From Bacillus thermozeamaize (GTDB lineage: Bacteria; Bacillota; Bacilli; ZCTH02-B2), in contig LZRT01000019.1 of the NCBI GenBank assembly GCA_002159075.1, forward strand, positions 62,001-126,000: DNA of 64,000 nt, written 5' to 3'. This document shows, piece after piece, positions 1 through 7,943 of this stretch (positions within the stretch are counted from its first letter, which is position 1; each line of letters opens with the position of its first letter). The position numbers and the translations under genes are program-made. Below the pieces are notes generated by a model that saw nothing but the letters and a program-made list of their open reading frames with translations, had not been told where the DNA came from and did not search any database.

Positions 1-771
1 AGGTACCTGCTTTTCGACCAGAACCTGAACAATTTGCTCCAGATAACGCGTCGGACCATCATCAAATGTCAGGTAAACCACTGGCTCGTCGACAGGCAGC
101 CGCTTGACGACAGCCGGCAGCTGTGCCACCGACCACTGTTTCCGGGCTGGGGCGCCAACGGCAGGAACCGCATCCGGTTTCCCGGATTTGGGGGCTTCCT
201 GCTGCTTCTGACCGGAACCGTCAGCAGGCTGCCCCTTTGCTGGCGTCTGGCGTGGAACGGATGCACCGTGGTTTCCTTCAGGAGGCTGATCAGAGGCTGA
301 GGCGGATTTTTTCGTCTGCTCAGGCGCCGCTTCTCCTTGAACGGAGTGGTTGGCTTTTCCTCCTGTATTTTCCGCCACAGCATGTTCAGCTTGTTTTGTA
401 CCCCTGTTTTGCACCCCGTCCCCCGGTTTCGCCTCTGACGCCGCGTCTCGATTTTCCACCGGCTTTTCCTCGCCGTCTTTGGGCGCTTGCCGATGTTGGC
501 CAGTCGAATCGTGGCCCGAACCATCCCCTCCTTTTTCCGTCTCAGCGGCAGGAACAACCTCATCCGTAAAAGGCGGCGGCACCTCCGGGTTGCCGCCGGG
601 TCCTGAATGTGCCGTCAACCTGGCCGCAGGCACTTTATCACCAGGAACAAAGTGGTGATAAAAAATGAACCACAACAGGCTGCCCATCAGCAAAAGGATG
701 CCCAAGGCAAGCCATGCCAACATAACCGATCGCCGAACCGGGCGATCCCCCCAACCGCTGTCTTCCCCCAT
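1..771 (-). CDS. Membrane-anchored polysaccharide deacetylase (N-terminal part, cut by window edge)
   Basis: Only the first 257 codons are in the window. The ATG at 771 follows a strong purine-rich ribosome-binding site (GGGAGAAGGAG). Residues about 17-37 form one membrane segment. Then comes a long hydrophilic low-complexity linker (about 45-215) rich in Gly, Pro, Glu, Lys and Ala. At 233-240 the sequence reads YLTFDDGP, the first catalytic motif of the NodB/carbohydrate esterase 4 fold, whose second Asp binds the metal. The rest of the catalytic domain lies outside. The family removes N-acetyl groups from peptidoglycan or another cell-wall glycan, so the linker would carry the domain across the wall. 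The target glycan cannot be told. Confidence 0.85.
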   Translation of the reverse strand, partial: MGEDSGWGDRPVRRSVMLAWLALGILLLMGSLLWFIFYHHFVPGDKVPAARLTAHSGPGGNPEVPPPFTDEVVPAAETEKGGDGSGHDSTGQHRQAPKDGEEKPVENRDAASEAKPGDGVQNRGTKQAEHAVAENTGGKANHSVQGEAAPEQTKKSASASDQPPEGNHGASVPRQTPAKGQPADGSGQKQQEAPKSGKPDAVPAVGAPARKQWSVAQLPAVVKRLPVDEPVVYLTFDDGPTRYLEQIVQVLVEKQVP

Positions 772-912
772 CCTTCTCCTTCTCCCTGTCAGAATGTACT
801 CACTTTCATTTTATACACACATAGACGAGGGATGATAGCAAAAAGTTGCACCATATGACAAAATCCCCCTCCGGTTTTAAAATCTTGGCACCAAGTCACA
901 TTGCCCAAAAGA

Positions 913-921
913 TGGTATAAT
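913..921 (+). promoter_or_regulatory. Extended -10 promoter element for the methyltransferase gene
   Basis: TGG followed by a perfect TATAAT at 916-921, 47 bp before the ATG. No good -35 box is visible, which fits an extended -10 promoter. A small inverted repeat CTTGG-CA-CCAAG lies just upstream at 884-895. Confidence 0.5.
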
Positions 922-968
922 TGTTTCAACTAATCATTCCCTTCCTGCATCAGAAAGGAGCCCTTTTC

Positions 969-1757
969 ATGTCACAAGCGGAAAAATCACGCGTTCAGCG
1001 GCAATTTGGCCAAAATGCCCAAAAATACAGGGATGAACCGCTCTTTGCCGCAGGCGAGGATCTCGGCCACATGATTGAGGCGGCACAGCCGGGAGGCGAG
1101 GAACGCCTGCTGGATGTCGGCACAGGCGCCGGACACACCGCCTTGGCCTTCGCGCCACATGTCAGCCAGTGCATCGGCCTTGACCTGACAGAAGAAATGG
1201 TGCAAATCGCCACCCAACTGGCCGACAAACGCGGCATCCGGAACGTTGCCTTTCAGACAGGCGATGCCGAAGCGCTGCCTTTTCCCGACGCCTCCTTTGA
1301 CCTGGTCACCTGCCGGCTGGCCGCCCATCACTTTCCCAACCCGGCTCAAGCTTTGCGAGAAGCGTCTCGCGTGCTGAAACCGGGCGGACGCCTGCTGCTG
1401 CTTGATCACTACGCTCCGGAAGATCCGGAACTGGATCTGTTCATTAACGAAGTAGACCGCACACGGGACCCGTCACACGTCAGGGAATACACCCTGGATG
1501 AATGGGAGCGGTTTTTCCTCCAGGCCGGTTTGACCTGCCAGACCATCCTGCGCCCGGACCTGGAACTGGACTTTGAAAAATGGGTGGAGCGGGCGCAAAC
1601 CCCGCCTGAAGGGCGCACACGACTCATCCACATGATGCAGACCGCCTCGCCCAGCTGCAAGGAAACCTTTTCCATCCGCCTGGACGCACAAGGACAACCG
1701 CTCTCCTTTTGTCTGAAGACAGCGCTTTTCGTCGGAAAGAAGGCCACTCACCACTAA
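969..1757 (+). CDS. Class I SAM-dependent methyltransferase
   Basis: 262 residues. The ATG at 969 is chosen because AGAAAGGAG lies just upstream. Rossmann-fold methyltransferase motifs are clear: LLDVGTGAGHTA (motif I, SAM binding) near residue 45, an acidic GLDLTEEMV (motif II), GDAEALPFPDASFDLV (motif III) and the LKPGGRLLLLDH strand. The layout matches UbiE/YcgJ-type proteins (Methyltransf_11). The substrate is unknown; the C-terminal third, where substrate specificity usually sits, has no feature I recognise. It stands as a single gene between a divergent deacetylase gene and a thioesterase gene. Confidence 0.85.
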   Translation: MSQAEKSRVQRQFGQNAQKYRDEPLFAAGEDLGHMIEAAQPGGEERLLDVGTGAGHTALAFAPHVSQCIGLDLTEEMVQIATQLADKRGIRNVAFQTGDAEALPFPDASFDLVTCRLAAHHFPNPAQALREASRVLKPGGRLLLLDHYAPEDPELDLFINEVDRTRDPSHVREYTLDEWERFFLQAGLTCQTILRPDLELDFEKWVERAQTPPEGRTRLIHMMQTASPSCKETFSIRLDAQGQPLSFCLKTALFVGKKATHH

Positions 1758-1934
1758 TGCCGGATATCCCGCAAACGCTGAAAAATGCGCGCGATAAGAT
1801 TAAATATTCTGGATACCGAATGCGGAAATCATGAAGTGATCGCATTCCTTGAAAGCCATCATTCTTTATCAACAAAAACAAAAAGGCTGAAAAACGTAAA
1901 ACAAATCCGCGTCATTGGTTAGGAGGAAACAAGC

Positions 1935-2420
1935 ATGACCCAAGCACAGCCGCCGCGTTTTGAGCCGCAAACGCCGGATTTCGCCGAGCGGGTGAAGGAA
2001 AGCTTCACTCGCCAGCGCGTCATGCACCTGATCGGCGCAGAACTGTCCGAGGTCCAGCCGGGGCTGGTCAAGATCCGGCTCCCCTTTCGCGAGGATCTGA
2101 CGCAGCAGCACGGCTTTCTTCATGCAGGCGTGATTACCACCATTGTCGATTCTGCCTGCGGGTATGCTGCCTTCAGCCTGATGCCGGCAGGCGCCTCCGT
2201 CCTCACGGTGGAATACAAGCTGAATCTCCTGGCACCCGCCAAGGGGGAGTGGTTTCTCGCCAAGGGCGTTGTGATCAAGCCGGGCAGAACCGTGACCGTG
2301 TGTGAAGGGGAAGTGTATGCGATGAACGGAAGTGAAGAGGATAACCCGCCAAAGCTGATTGCCACCATGTCGGCCACGATGATCACCTTGCTCGACCGGC
2401 CCGGTGTGACGCCGGGATAA
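1935..2420 (+). CDS. PaaI-family hotdog-fold acyl-CoA thioesterase
   Basis: 161 residues, ATG preceded by TTAGGAGGAAAC. The core matches the PaaI/YdiI hotdog family: QHGFLHAGVITTIVDSACGYAA around residues 57-78 holds the His-Gly turn and the Asp on the long helix, followed by the EYKLNLLAPAKG strand. Such proteins hydrolyse acyl- or aryl-CoA thioesters in the cytoplasm. The 177 bp between this gene and the methyltransferase show no clear promoter, but the strong ribosome site suggests separate translation. A second hotdog protein occurs at 46667-47068; the two are not close copies. Substrate unknown. Confidence 0.85.
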   Translation: MTQAQPPRFEPQTPDFAERVKESFTRQRVMHLIGAELSEVQPGLVKIRLPFREDLTQQHGFLHAGVITTIVDSACGYAAFSLMPAGASVLTVEYKLNLLAPAKGEWFLAKGVVIKPGRTVTVCEGEVYAMNGSEEDNPPKLIATMSATMITLLDRPGVTPG

Positions 2421-2502
2421 ACACGGGGCGCGGTTCGTGTGGGAAACCGGGATGTTCAAGTGAACACCTGTGACATGAACCCAGATCAGAGGATTCATTC
2501 AG

Positions 2503-3141
2503 CTATTCATTCAGCGACACCGCCCGGTCACAGATGGCCTCCACATCCTCCTTGTCGTGCGTGACAAAAATACAGGTCGTGGCCGACTTTTTCAGGATCT
2601 GCCGCAGCTCTTCCCGGATAGCCGTCTTGAGATCGGCATCCAGGTTGCTGAACGGTTCGTCCATCAACAGGATCGACGGCTGGGGGGCCAGCGCCCGCGC
2701 CAATGCGACCCGTTGCTGCTGGCCGCCACTCAGCTCATGCGGATACCGCTTCTCAAACCCTTTCAACTGAACCAGGTCCAACATCATCTCCAGCCGCCTC
2801 TGCCGCTCCTTTTGCGGGAACCGGTGCAAGCCGAAAAGGATATTTTTCGCCACCGTCAGATGCGGAAACAGCGCGTAGTCCTGAAACACCATACCGACAC
2901 CGCGCCTCTCGGGTTCGACAAAGGTGTGGGAATCAAAAACCGTTCTCCCGTCAATCCGGATCCGGCCGCTTGCAGGAACCTCCAGGCCGGCAATCAGGCG
3001 GAGCAGCGTGCTCTTGCCGCTGCCGCTGGGTCCCAGAATCCCGACAATCTCCCCCTGTTCCGCGGAAAGGGAAAAGTCCCGGATGATGGGTTGGGAAGGG
3101 ATATAGCCGAAGGTCAGTTGATCCATCTCGAAAAAGCTCAT
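2503..3141 (-). CDS. Ferric-iron ABC transporter, ATP-binding subunit (short form)
   Basis: 212 residues. Walker [10 protein letters not shown] at 37-45, Q-loop FQDYALFP near 86, signature LSGGQQQ at 137-143, Walker B LLMDEP at 158-163 and switch His195. It overlaps the permease stop by 4 bp (ATGA), the third gene of an iron-uptake operon. FbpC/AfuC proteins are usually about 350 residues with a C-terminal TOBE regulatory domain; here the protein ends right after the nucleotide-binding domain. The stop codon sits in a 12-bp tandem repeat (CTGAATGAATAG then CTGAATGAATCC), but no TOBE sequence follows in any frame, so the short form seems real. It powers Fe3+ import at the membrane. Confidence 0.88.
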   Translation of the reverse strand: MSFFEMDQLTFGYIPSQPIIRDFSLSAEQGEIVGILGPSGSGKSTLLRLIAGLEVPASGRIRIDGRTVFDSHTFVEPERRGVGMVFQDYALFPHLTVAKNILFGLHRFPQKERQRRLEMMLDLVQLKGFEKRYPHELSGGQQQRVALARALAPQPSILLMDEPFSNLDADLKTAIREELRQILKKSATTCIFVTHDKEDVEAICDRAVSLNE

Positions 3142-4760
3142 CGTTCCTCTTCTCCCCTGATTGATAAAATCCAGACCGAAATCATGCTGATGCCGATGAT
3201 CAGCAAAGACGGGATGGAGGCTTCCATAATTCGTTCATCACTGGCATACTGGTACGTTTTCGTCGCCAGCGTTTCCAAGTCAAACGGCCGCAACAACAGC
3301 GTCAACGGCAACTCCTTGACGATCTCCACAAACGAGAGGATAAACCCGCTCAAAAGCGCTCCCCTGATGAGCGGCAGATCCACCTTCACGAAGGTGGAGG
3401 TCATGCCCAGTCCGAGCAGACGGGAAGCCTCATGATACTTGGTTCCCACCTTTTCAAACCCGGCTTCCACCGGATGCAGCCCAATCGCCAGAAACCGGAT
3501 GACATAAGCCACGATCAGCATCACCAGCGAAAGGCTGAGCACCAGCTTGGATTCTCCCCAGCCAAGCCAGGCATAGAGCCATCCCAGGCTTTGATCCAAA
3601 GCGATAAACACCGCCAAAACACCAATCGCCACCACAGCACCCGGAATGGAATATCCCATCGCGATCATCCGGGCCAGCACATGCGTCCACCAAGCAGGCC
3701 GCAACCGGCAGACATTGGCCACCACCACCGCGAAAAACATGATGAAAATCGTGGCGATGAACGAAACCGACAGCGTCTGATAGACGATCCGCCAAAAAGA
3801 CCCGTTCAGCACGTCGGCATAGGTCCACGTGGCCCAGACGATGAGCTGCATCACCGGAATGGCGAATGACAGCGCAAAAATCAAGAGACAAAAGAAAACG
3901 GCGGCCCACGCCGGCAAACCGCGCAACTTTTTGGGGGCCAGCGGTCTGGTTCTGCCGCCGGCAACAGCAAACCGCTGCCGTTGCCTGAGCAGCCGCTCGA
4001 TGATCAACAATCCGATCATCGCGCTCATCAACCAAGCCGCCAGGCGAATCGCCGAATCCACGTCATACATTCCGAACCAGGTCTTGAAAATGGCAGTTGT
4101 AAAGGTTTGCAGGCCAAAATAACTGCTCACGCCGTAATCGTTCAGCACTTCAAAAATGACCAGGCTGAGGCCGCCGACAATGGCCGCACGCGAGACGGGC
4201 AACACCACCTGAAAAAAGATCTGAACGGTGTTCTTTCCCAACAGCCGGGCATTTTCCACCAAAGAAGCGCTTTGCCGTTCCAGAAAGGTCCGCGTGATCA
4301 GGAACACATAAGGAAACAGAAACATCGTAAAGATAAAAACAGCGCCCTTCATCGACATCAGGTCAAAATACTTCTGATCCAGGACGATGCCCCACTGGTT
4401 CCGCAGCGTGCTCTGCACCACGCCGGTATAACTCAACATCGTACTGTAGGTATAGGCAGCGATGTAGGGCGGGATCGCCAGCGGCAAGACAAATCCCCAG
4501 CGAAAAAAACGCCGCAATGGAAAATCATACGCGGCAACCAACCAGGCCAGTGTCACCCCAATCAGTACGGTGAACAGCCCGGTAAACACAACCAGCCCCA
4601 GCGACTCCAAGATATAATCCTTCAACAGATATTGCTTGACGTGTTGCCAGTTTTCGCCGGGAGGTTGAAACAAATGGAATAATATGTACAAATTCGGCAA
4701 CAAGACAACCGTCACCCCGATCAGGCTGACGGTTGTCCAGCTGTTCAAAAGCCTCTTCAT
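3138..4760 (-). CDS. Ferric-iron ABC transporter, fused two-domain permease
   Basis: 540 residues from the ATG at 4760. A GTG one codon upstream is possible but sits too close to the TAGGG ribosome site. About twelve hydrophobic segments fall in two halves, each with a BPD_transp_1 fold and its own EAA-type cytoplasmic loop ([20 protein letters not shown] near 174-193 and [20 protein letters not shown] near 448-467). This duplicated build is typical of FbpB/AfuB/SfuB ferric permeases. It lies between the binding-protein gene and the ATPase gene, overlapping the latter by 4 bp. Confidence 0.9.
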   Translation of the reverse strand: MKRLLNSWTTVSLIGVTVVLLPNLYILFHLFQPPGENWQHVKQYLLKDYILESLGLVVFTGLFTVLIGVTLAWLVAAYDFPLRRFFRWGFVLPLAIPPYIAAYTYSTMLSYTGVVQSTLRNQWGIVLDQKYFDLMSMKGAVFIFTMFLFPYVFLITRTFLERQSASLVENARLLGKNTVQIFFQVVLPVSRAAIVGGLSLVIFEVLNDYGVSSYFGLQTFTTAIFKTWFGMYDVDSAIRLAAWLMSAMIGLLIIERLLRQRQRFAVAGGRTRPLAPKKLRGLPAWAAVFFCLLIFALSFAIPVMQLIVWATWTYADVLNGSFWRIVYQTLSVSFIATIFIMFFAVVVANVCRLRPAWWTHVLARMIAMGYSIPGAVVAIGVLAVFIALDQSLGWLYAWLGWGESKLVLSLSLVMLIVAYVIRFLAIGLHPVEAGFEKVGTKYHEASRLLGLGMTSTFVKVDLPLIRGALLSGFILSFVEIVKELPLTLLLRPFDLETLATKTYQYASDERIMEASIPSLLIIGISMISVWILSIRGEEER

Positions 4761-4806
4761 CACGGTTCCCTACTTTGTTGATATCTGCAACTCCTGGCTG
4801 CTCATG

Positions 4807-5898
4807 TCATTTCCAGCCCACTTTTTGGAAGATCTCAATCGCCTTCCGGTTATGCTCGCCCAGCTTCGCAAAATCAATCTGCTGCGCCTTGAATTCACCC
4901 CAGGACTTCAGAAGCTCCGGCATCTCAGCCTTTGGATTGACCGGAAATTCGAAGTTGGCCTGCGACAACTTGCTCTGTGCTTCTTCACTGGTGAGGAACT
5001 CGATCAGTTTAATCGCATTATCCTTGTTTTTGCTGTGTTTCGTCAAGCCGATGCCGCTGATGTTGATGTGCGTACCGGTCGTCTTCTGGTTCGGGAAGAT
5101 CACACCCAGCTGCTCCGCCACCTTCACCTCTTCCGGATCCTTGGAGTGCAGCATCAGGCCGAGGTAATAGGTGTTCATGATGGCCACATCACCCACACCG
5201 GCGGCAATCGCCTTCGCCTGGTCGCGGTCACCGCCTTCCGGCTGGCGAGCCATGTTCTGGACAATGCCGCGCGCCCATTCCTCCGCTTTTTGCTCGCCAT
5301 AAAGCTCGATAAAGGAAGCCAGCAGTGACTGGTTGTACCGGCTGGTTGACGAACGCACCAACACCTTGCCCTTCCATTTGTCGCTCGTCAAATCTTCATA
5401 GGTGGAAATCTCCTCCGGCTTGACGCGATCCTTGGCATAAACGATGACACGGGCCCGTGTCGAGACGCCAATCCAGTGATTGTCCCGATCCCGCAACTGT
5501 TGGGGCACATTCTGATCGACAACCGCCGACTCCACCGGCTGCAGGATGCCATTCTTCTTGGCTTCGTTCAACACGCCCCCGTCCACGGTAAAAAAGAGGT
5601 CGGCCGCCGTGTTTTCTCCTTCCCGCTTGATCCGTTCAATCAGCTCCTCTTCTTTGCCCTTGACCGTGTTCACCTTGATCCCCGTCTGCTGGGTAAACAT
5701 CTGAAACAGTTCATCGTCGATTTCATAATGCCGTGCGGTGTATACATTGACCACCTGGTCCTGCTGCTTGGCCGCATGCTGCTCGGATGAACCCTGATCC
5801 GCCTGCTGCTGTTCTGCGGGCTGGCCAGCGCCGCATCCGGCCAGCAGCGCCATCACCATGATACCGCTCAGGAACAAGCCGATGATTCGCCTGTTCAT
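4807..5898 (-). CDS. Fe(3+) ABC transporter substrate-binding lipoprotein (FutA/FbpA type)
   Basis: 363 residues. The ATG at 5898 starts a lipoprotein signal peptide (MNRRIIGLFLSG...), with lipobox LLAGC and the lipid-carrying Cys about residue 23, then a Gln/Glu-rich spacer. The mature part starts VVNVYTARHYEIDD, the usual opening of the ferric-binding FutA/FbpA family, and has the conserved NTYYLG tyrosines that bind iron. First gene of the operon with permease and ATPase. Control is shown by a sigma-A promoter at 5958-5986 and a Fur box at 5930-5944, so iron limitation should switch it on. Confidence 0.93.
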   Translation of the reverse strand: MNRRIIGLFLSGIMVMALLAGCGAGQPAEQQQADQGSSEQHAAKQQDQVVNVYTARHYEIDDELFQMFTQQTGIKVNTVKGKEEELIERIKREGENTAADLFFTVDGGVLNEAKKNGILQPVESAVVDQNVPQQLRDRDNHWIGVSTRARVIVYAKDRVKPEEISTYEDLTSDKWKGKVLVRSSTSRYNQSLLASFIELYGEQKAEEWARGIVQNMARQPEGGDRDQAKAIAAGVGDVAIMNTYYLGLMLHSKDPEEVKVAEQLGVIFPNQKTTGTHINISGIGLTKHSKNKDNAIKLIEFLTSEEAQSKLSQANFEFPVNPKAEMPELLKSWGEFKAQQIDFAKLGEHNRKAIEIFQKVGWK

Positions 5899-5929
5899 CA
5901 CCGCTTCCGCCCCCTCTTTTTCATGCAAA

Positions 5930-5944
5930 TGAAAATCATTATCA
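5930..5944 (-). promoter_or_regulatory. Fur box of the ferric-iron transporter operon
   Basis: Minus strand TGATAATGATTTTCA matches the Bacillus 7-1-7 Fur core TGATAATNATTATCA at 13 of 14 fixed positions. It lies 13 bp downstream of the -10 box and 31 bp before the ATG, where bound Fur would block transcription. Confidence 0.85.
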
Positions 5945-5957
5945 AACCACAATTCTG

Positions 5958-5986
5958 ATGCTATCAACCCGCTTCGTTCTTGTCAA
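5958..5986 (-). promoter_or_regulatory. Sigma-A promoter of the ferric-iron transporter operon
   Basis: Read on the minus strand: TTGACA (5981-5986, perfect), a 17-bp spacer, then TAGCAT (5958-5963, 4 of 6 with TATAAT). It starts right after the terminator of the upstream gene and is followed by the Fur box. Confidence 0.8.
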
Positions 5987-5995
5987 GACAAAAAA

Positions 5996-6026
5996 AGGAG
6001 GAAGGCTTATCGATCGCCCTCCTCCT
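5996..6026 (-). terminator. Rho-independent terminator enclosing the stop codon of the CBS-domain gene
   Basis: On the minus strand an 11-bp stem (AGGAGGAGGGC with GCCTTCCTCCT, one G-U pair) with a 9-nt loop, followed by a run of seven T. The TAA stop at 6007-6009 lies in the loop, so the stem begins inside the coding sequence. Confidence 0.8.
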
Positions 6027-7419
6027 TGGCCGGTCTTGACCACGCCGCTTCGGAAACACCAGCGGCTGTCTCCCGGCCCTCAGCAGTTTGAACAGGCAAA
6101 TCACCAGGCATCATTTGCGTGGCATTTTGCTTCCGCCAGCGAATCCAAATCCGCTCGATCCGCGAACCGTCCATTTCCTTCACTTCAAAATGCAAGCCGT
6201 TCCAAACCACCACGTCACCTACCTCGGGCGGTTTCTTCAACTGAGCAAATACCCAGCCACCAATGGTGTCAATATCCGGAGCCGGGATGGAAAGGTGCAG
6301 CAACTCTTTCAGATCCTCCAGCCTGAGCCGGCCGTTGACGGAATATCCATGATCGATATTTTCGATTTCAGGCCGTTCCTGGTCGTACTCATCCTGAATT
6401 TCGCCGACCAACTCTTCCAGGATATCTTCCACCGTGAGCAAACCCGCTGTTCCACCGTATTCATCCATGACAATGGCCATCTGAGCGTGTTTTCGTTGGA
6501 GAATGTTCAACACCGTGCTGATGGGCATCGCCTCCGGCACTGTGACATGTTCCCGGACAATGGCATGCAAATCACGCTGCCCGGATAAAGCCAGGTGATA
6601 CACATCCTTGATATGCACAATGCCGATGATATGATCCTTGTCCCGTTTGCAAACCGGGTAACGGGTGTATTTCTCTTTTTCAATCACGGCCAGATGCTCT
6701 TCAAACGATTGTTCAATATCCAAAACCACCATATCGGTACGGGGCACCATGATATCCTTGGCCACAAGCTCCGTAAAGTCAAACACATTGTCCACCAAAG
6801 ACGCCTCGGTCAGTGAGATCAACCCTTGCTTGTGGCTCTTGTTGATGAGGAGCAGGATCTCTTCTTCCGTATGGGCATCCTCATTGCCGGCCGGCCCCAG
6901 TCCGATGAGGCGAAGAAGCCCATTGGCGACGTTGTTGAGAAACCAGATCAGGGGATACATCACCCGGTAGAACCAGACCATCAGCGGCGCCGACCAGAGA
7001 ACCGTAGGCTCCGCCCGGCGGATGGCCATCGATTTGGGGACCAGCTCACCGAGAACAATGTGCAGCGAGGTAATCAGTATAAAAGCGATGAGAAAAGCGG
7101 TGGTGTGAATCACCTGAGCCGGCAGGCCCAACGGGGCGAGAACCGGTTCGATCAACCTGGCCACGGCCGGCTCGCCAATCCATCCCAGACCCAAGGAAGC
7201 CAGCGTAATCCCCAACTGGCAGGCCGAAAGATAGGCATCCAGATTGTCTGTCAATTGCTTGGCAAACCTGGCGCGCCGGTGGCCTTCCTCAACCAGCTGC
7301 TGGACGCGTGTCTCCCGAATCTTGACCATCGCAAACTCGGCAGCCACAAAAAAGCCGTTCAGGAAGACGAGAAATAATACAGCAAAAACATTGAAAAGAA
7401 CTATAAATGGATCGTCCAA
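6007..7419 (-). CDS. DUF21/CBS/CorC_HlyC membrane protein
   Basis: 470 residues. The start is TTG at 7419; an in-frame TAA lies four codons upstream, so a longer form is excluded. Order: DUF21/CNNM-type membrane domain with four hydrophobic segments (about 1-195), a CBS pair (about 205-345, with DIMVPRTDMVVLD and MDEYGGTAGLLTVEDILEELVGEI), then a CorC_HlyC transporter-associated domain (about 355-435). The family (B. subtilis YhdP/YugS, CNNM relatives) acts in Mg2+ efflux and divalent-cation balance. The 'hemolysin' label is historical. The C-terminal tail is hydrophilic. Its ribosome site is buried in a hairpin (separate entry), which suggests control of translation. Confidence 0.88.
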   Translation of the reverse strand: MDDPFIVLFNVFAVLFLVFLNGFFVAAEFAMVKIRETRVQQLVEEGHRRARFAKQLTDNLDAYLSACQLGITLASLGLGWIGEPAVARLIEPVLAPLGLPAQVIHTTAFLIAFILITSLHIVLGELVPKSMAIRRAEPTVLWSAPLMVWFYRVMYPLIWFLNNVANGLLRLIGLGPAGNEDAHTEEEILLLINKSHKQGLISLTEASLVDNVFDFTELVAKDIMVPRTDMVVLDIEQSFEEHLAVIEKEKYTRYPVCKRDKDHIIGIVHIKDVYHLALSGQRDLHAIVREHVTVPEAMPISTVLNILQRKHAQMAIVMDEYGGTAGLLTVEDILEELVGEIQDEYDQERPEIENIDHGYSVNGRLRLEDLKELLHLSIPAPDIDTIGGWVFAQLKKPPEVGDVVVWNGLHFEVKEMDGSRIERIWIRWRKQNATQMMPGDLPVQTAEGRETAAGVSEAAWSRPAKEEGDR

Positions 7420-7424
7420 ATCTT

Positions 7425-7449
7425 TTCCTTAGCGAAAGCCGCTAAGGAA
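7425..7449 (-). promoter_or_regulatory. Leader hairpin hiding the ribosome-binding site of the CBS-domain gene
   Basis: A perfect 10-bp stem (TTCCTTAGCG / CGCTAAGGAA) with a 5-nt loop lies just before the TTG start. Its 3' arm carries the AAGGAA that is the only ribosome-binding sequence near the TTG. A second, unpaired AGGAGG is present at 7454-7459, upstream of the stem. Confidence 0.6.
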
Positions 7450-7531
7450 CCCACCTCCTGAAATGCTAGATTGATTCACATTTTATCATAAATCGAAAAG
7501 CGGTGCACTGCGGATCGATGGCGAAAATGAA

Positions 7532-7557
7532 AAAGCTGCCTCTTAAGAAGGAGCAGC
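7532..7557 (-). terminator. Rho-independent terminator ending the lipid/R2lox operon
   Basis: Minus strand: GCTGCTCCTT, short loop, AAGAGGCAGC, then TTTTT. The stem has one wobble and one mismatch. It lies 25 bp after the stop of the 108-residue unknown gene. A near copy is found at 18603-18632. Confidence 0.75.
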
Positions 7558-7581
7558 GCATGGTTTCGGGAGCATGTTTCT

Positions 7582-7908
7582 CTATTTCTTCGGCACTTTT
7601 TCCAATTTTTCGCCCGTTTGATTGGCGCCGGAACTTAAGGCGTTCAAATAAGCCTGCCATTCATTTCTCACGGCCAATCCCATCTTCATCAACCACAGGA
7701 TGATCGGACGTGTTGAATGGTCATTGAGGAAGACATCAAGAAACGCATCTTTGATTTCCTCCTTCCGCCCTCGGACGCCATGATCTTTGCCGTTCAAAAG
7801 ATGCTCTTCCAAAATCCGGTCGATGACCGGACTTCCAGGGCCGCCGCTTTGCCGGTAAAACGCTTCGATTCTTTGGGACATCAACAGTTTTTCCTGTTCT
7901 TGGCTCAA
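7582..7908 (-). CDS. Small protein of unknown function (last gene of lipid/R2lox operon)
   Basis: 108 residues, not recognised. TTG start at 7908 with AAAGGAG about 10 bp upstream. Mostly helical and charged, without a signal peptide; IILWLMKMGLA in the second half may form a short amphipathic or membrane-associated stretch. The tail is Lys-rich. It follows the ABC1-kinase gene by 36 bp and is followed by a terminator, so it is probably the last gene of the operon. The ribosome site, operon position and separation from its neighbours support it as real. Confidence 0.6.
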   Translation of the reverse strand: MSQEQEKLLMSQRIEAFYRQSGGPGSPVIDRILEEHLLNGKDHGVRGRKEEIKDAFLDVFLNDHSTRPIILWLMKMGLAVRNEWQAYLNALSSGANQTGEKLEKVPKK

Positions 7909-7943
7909 TGGGCCACGCTCCTTTCGTCAACATCCTTTCGCCG

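Noticed and set aside
2440-2520. A frameshift or early stop in the iron ABC ATPase gene
   Set aside because: No TOBE-like sequence is found downstream in any frame; that space belongs to the convergent thioesterase gene, so the short protein is more likely genuine.
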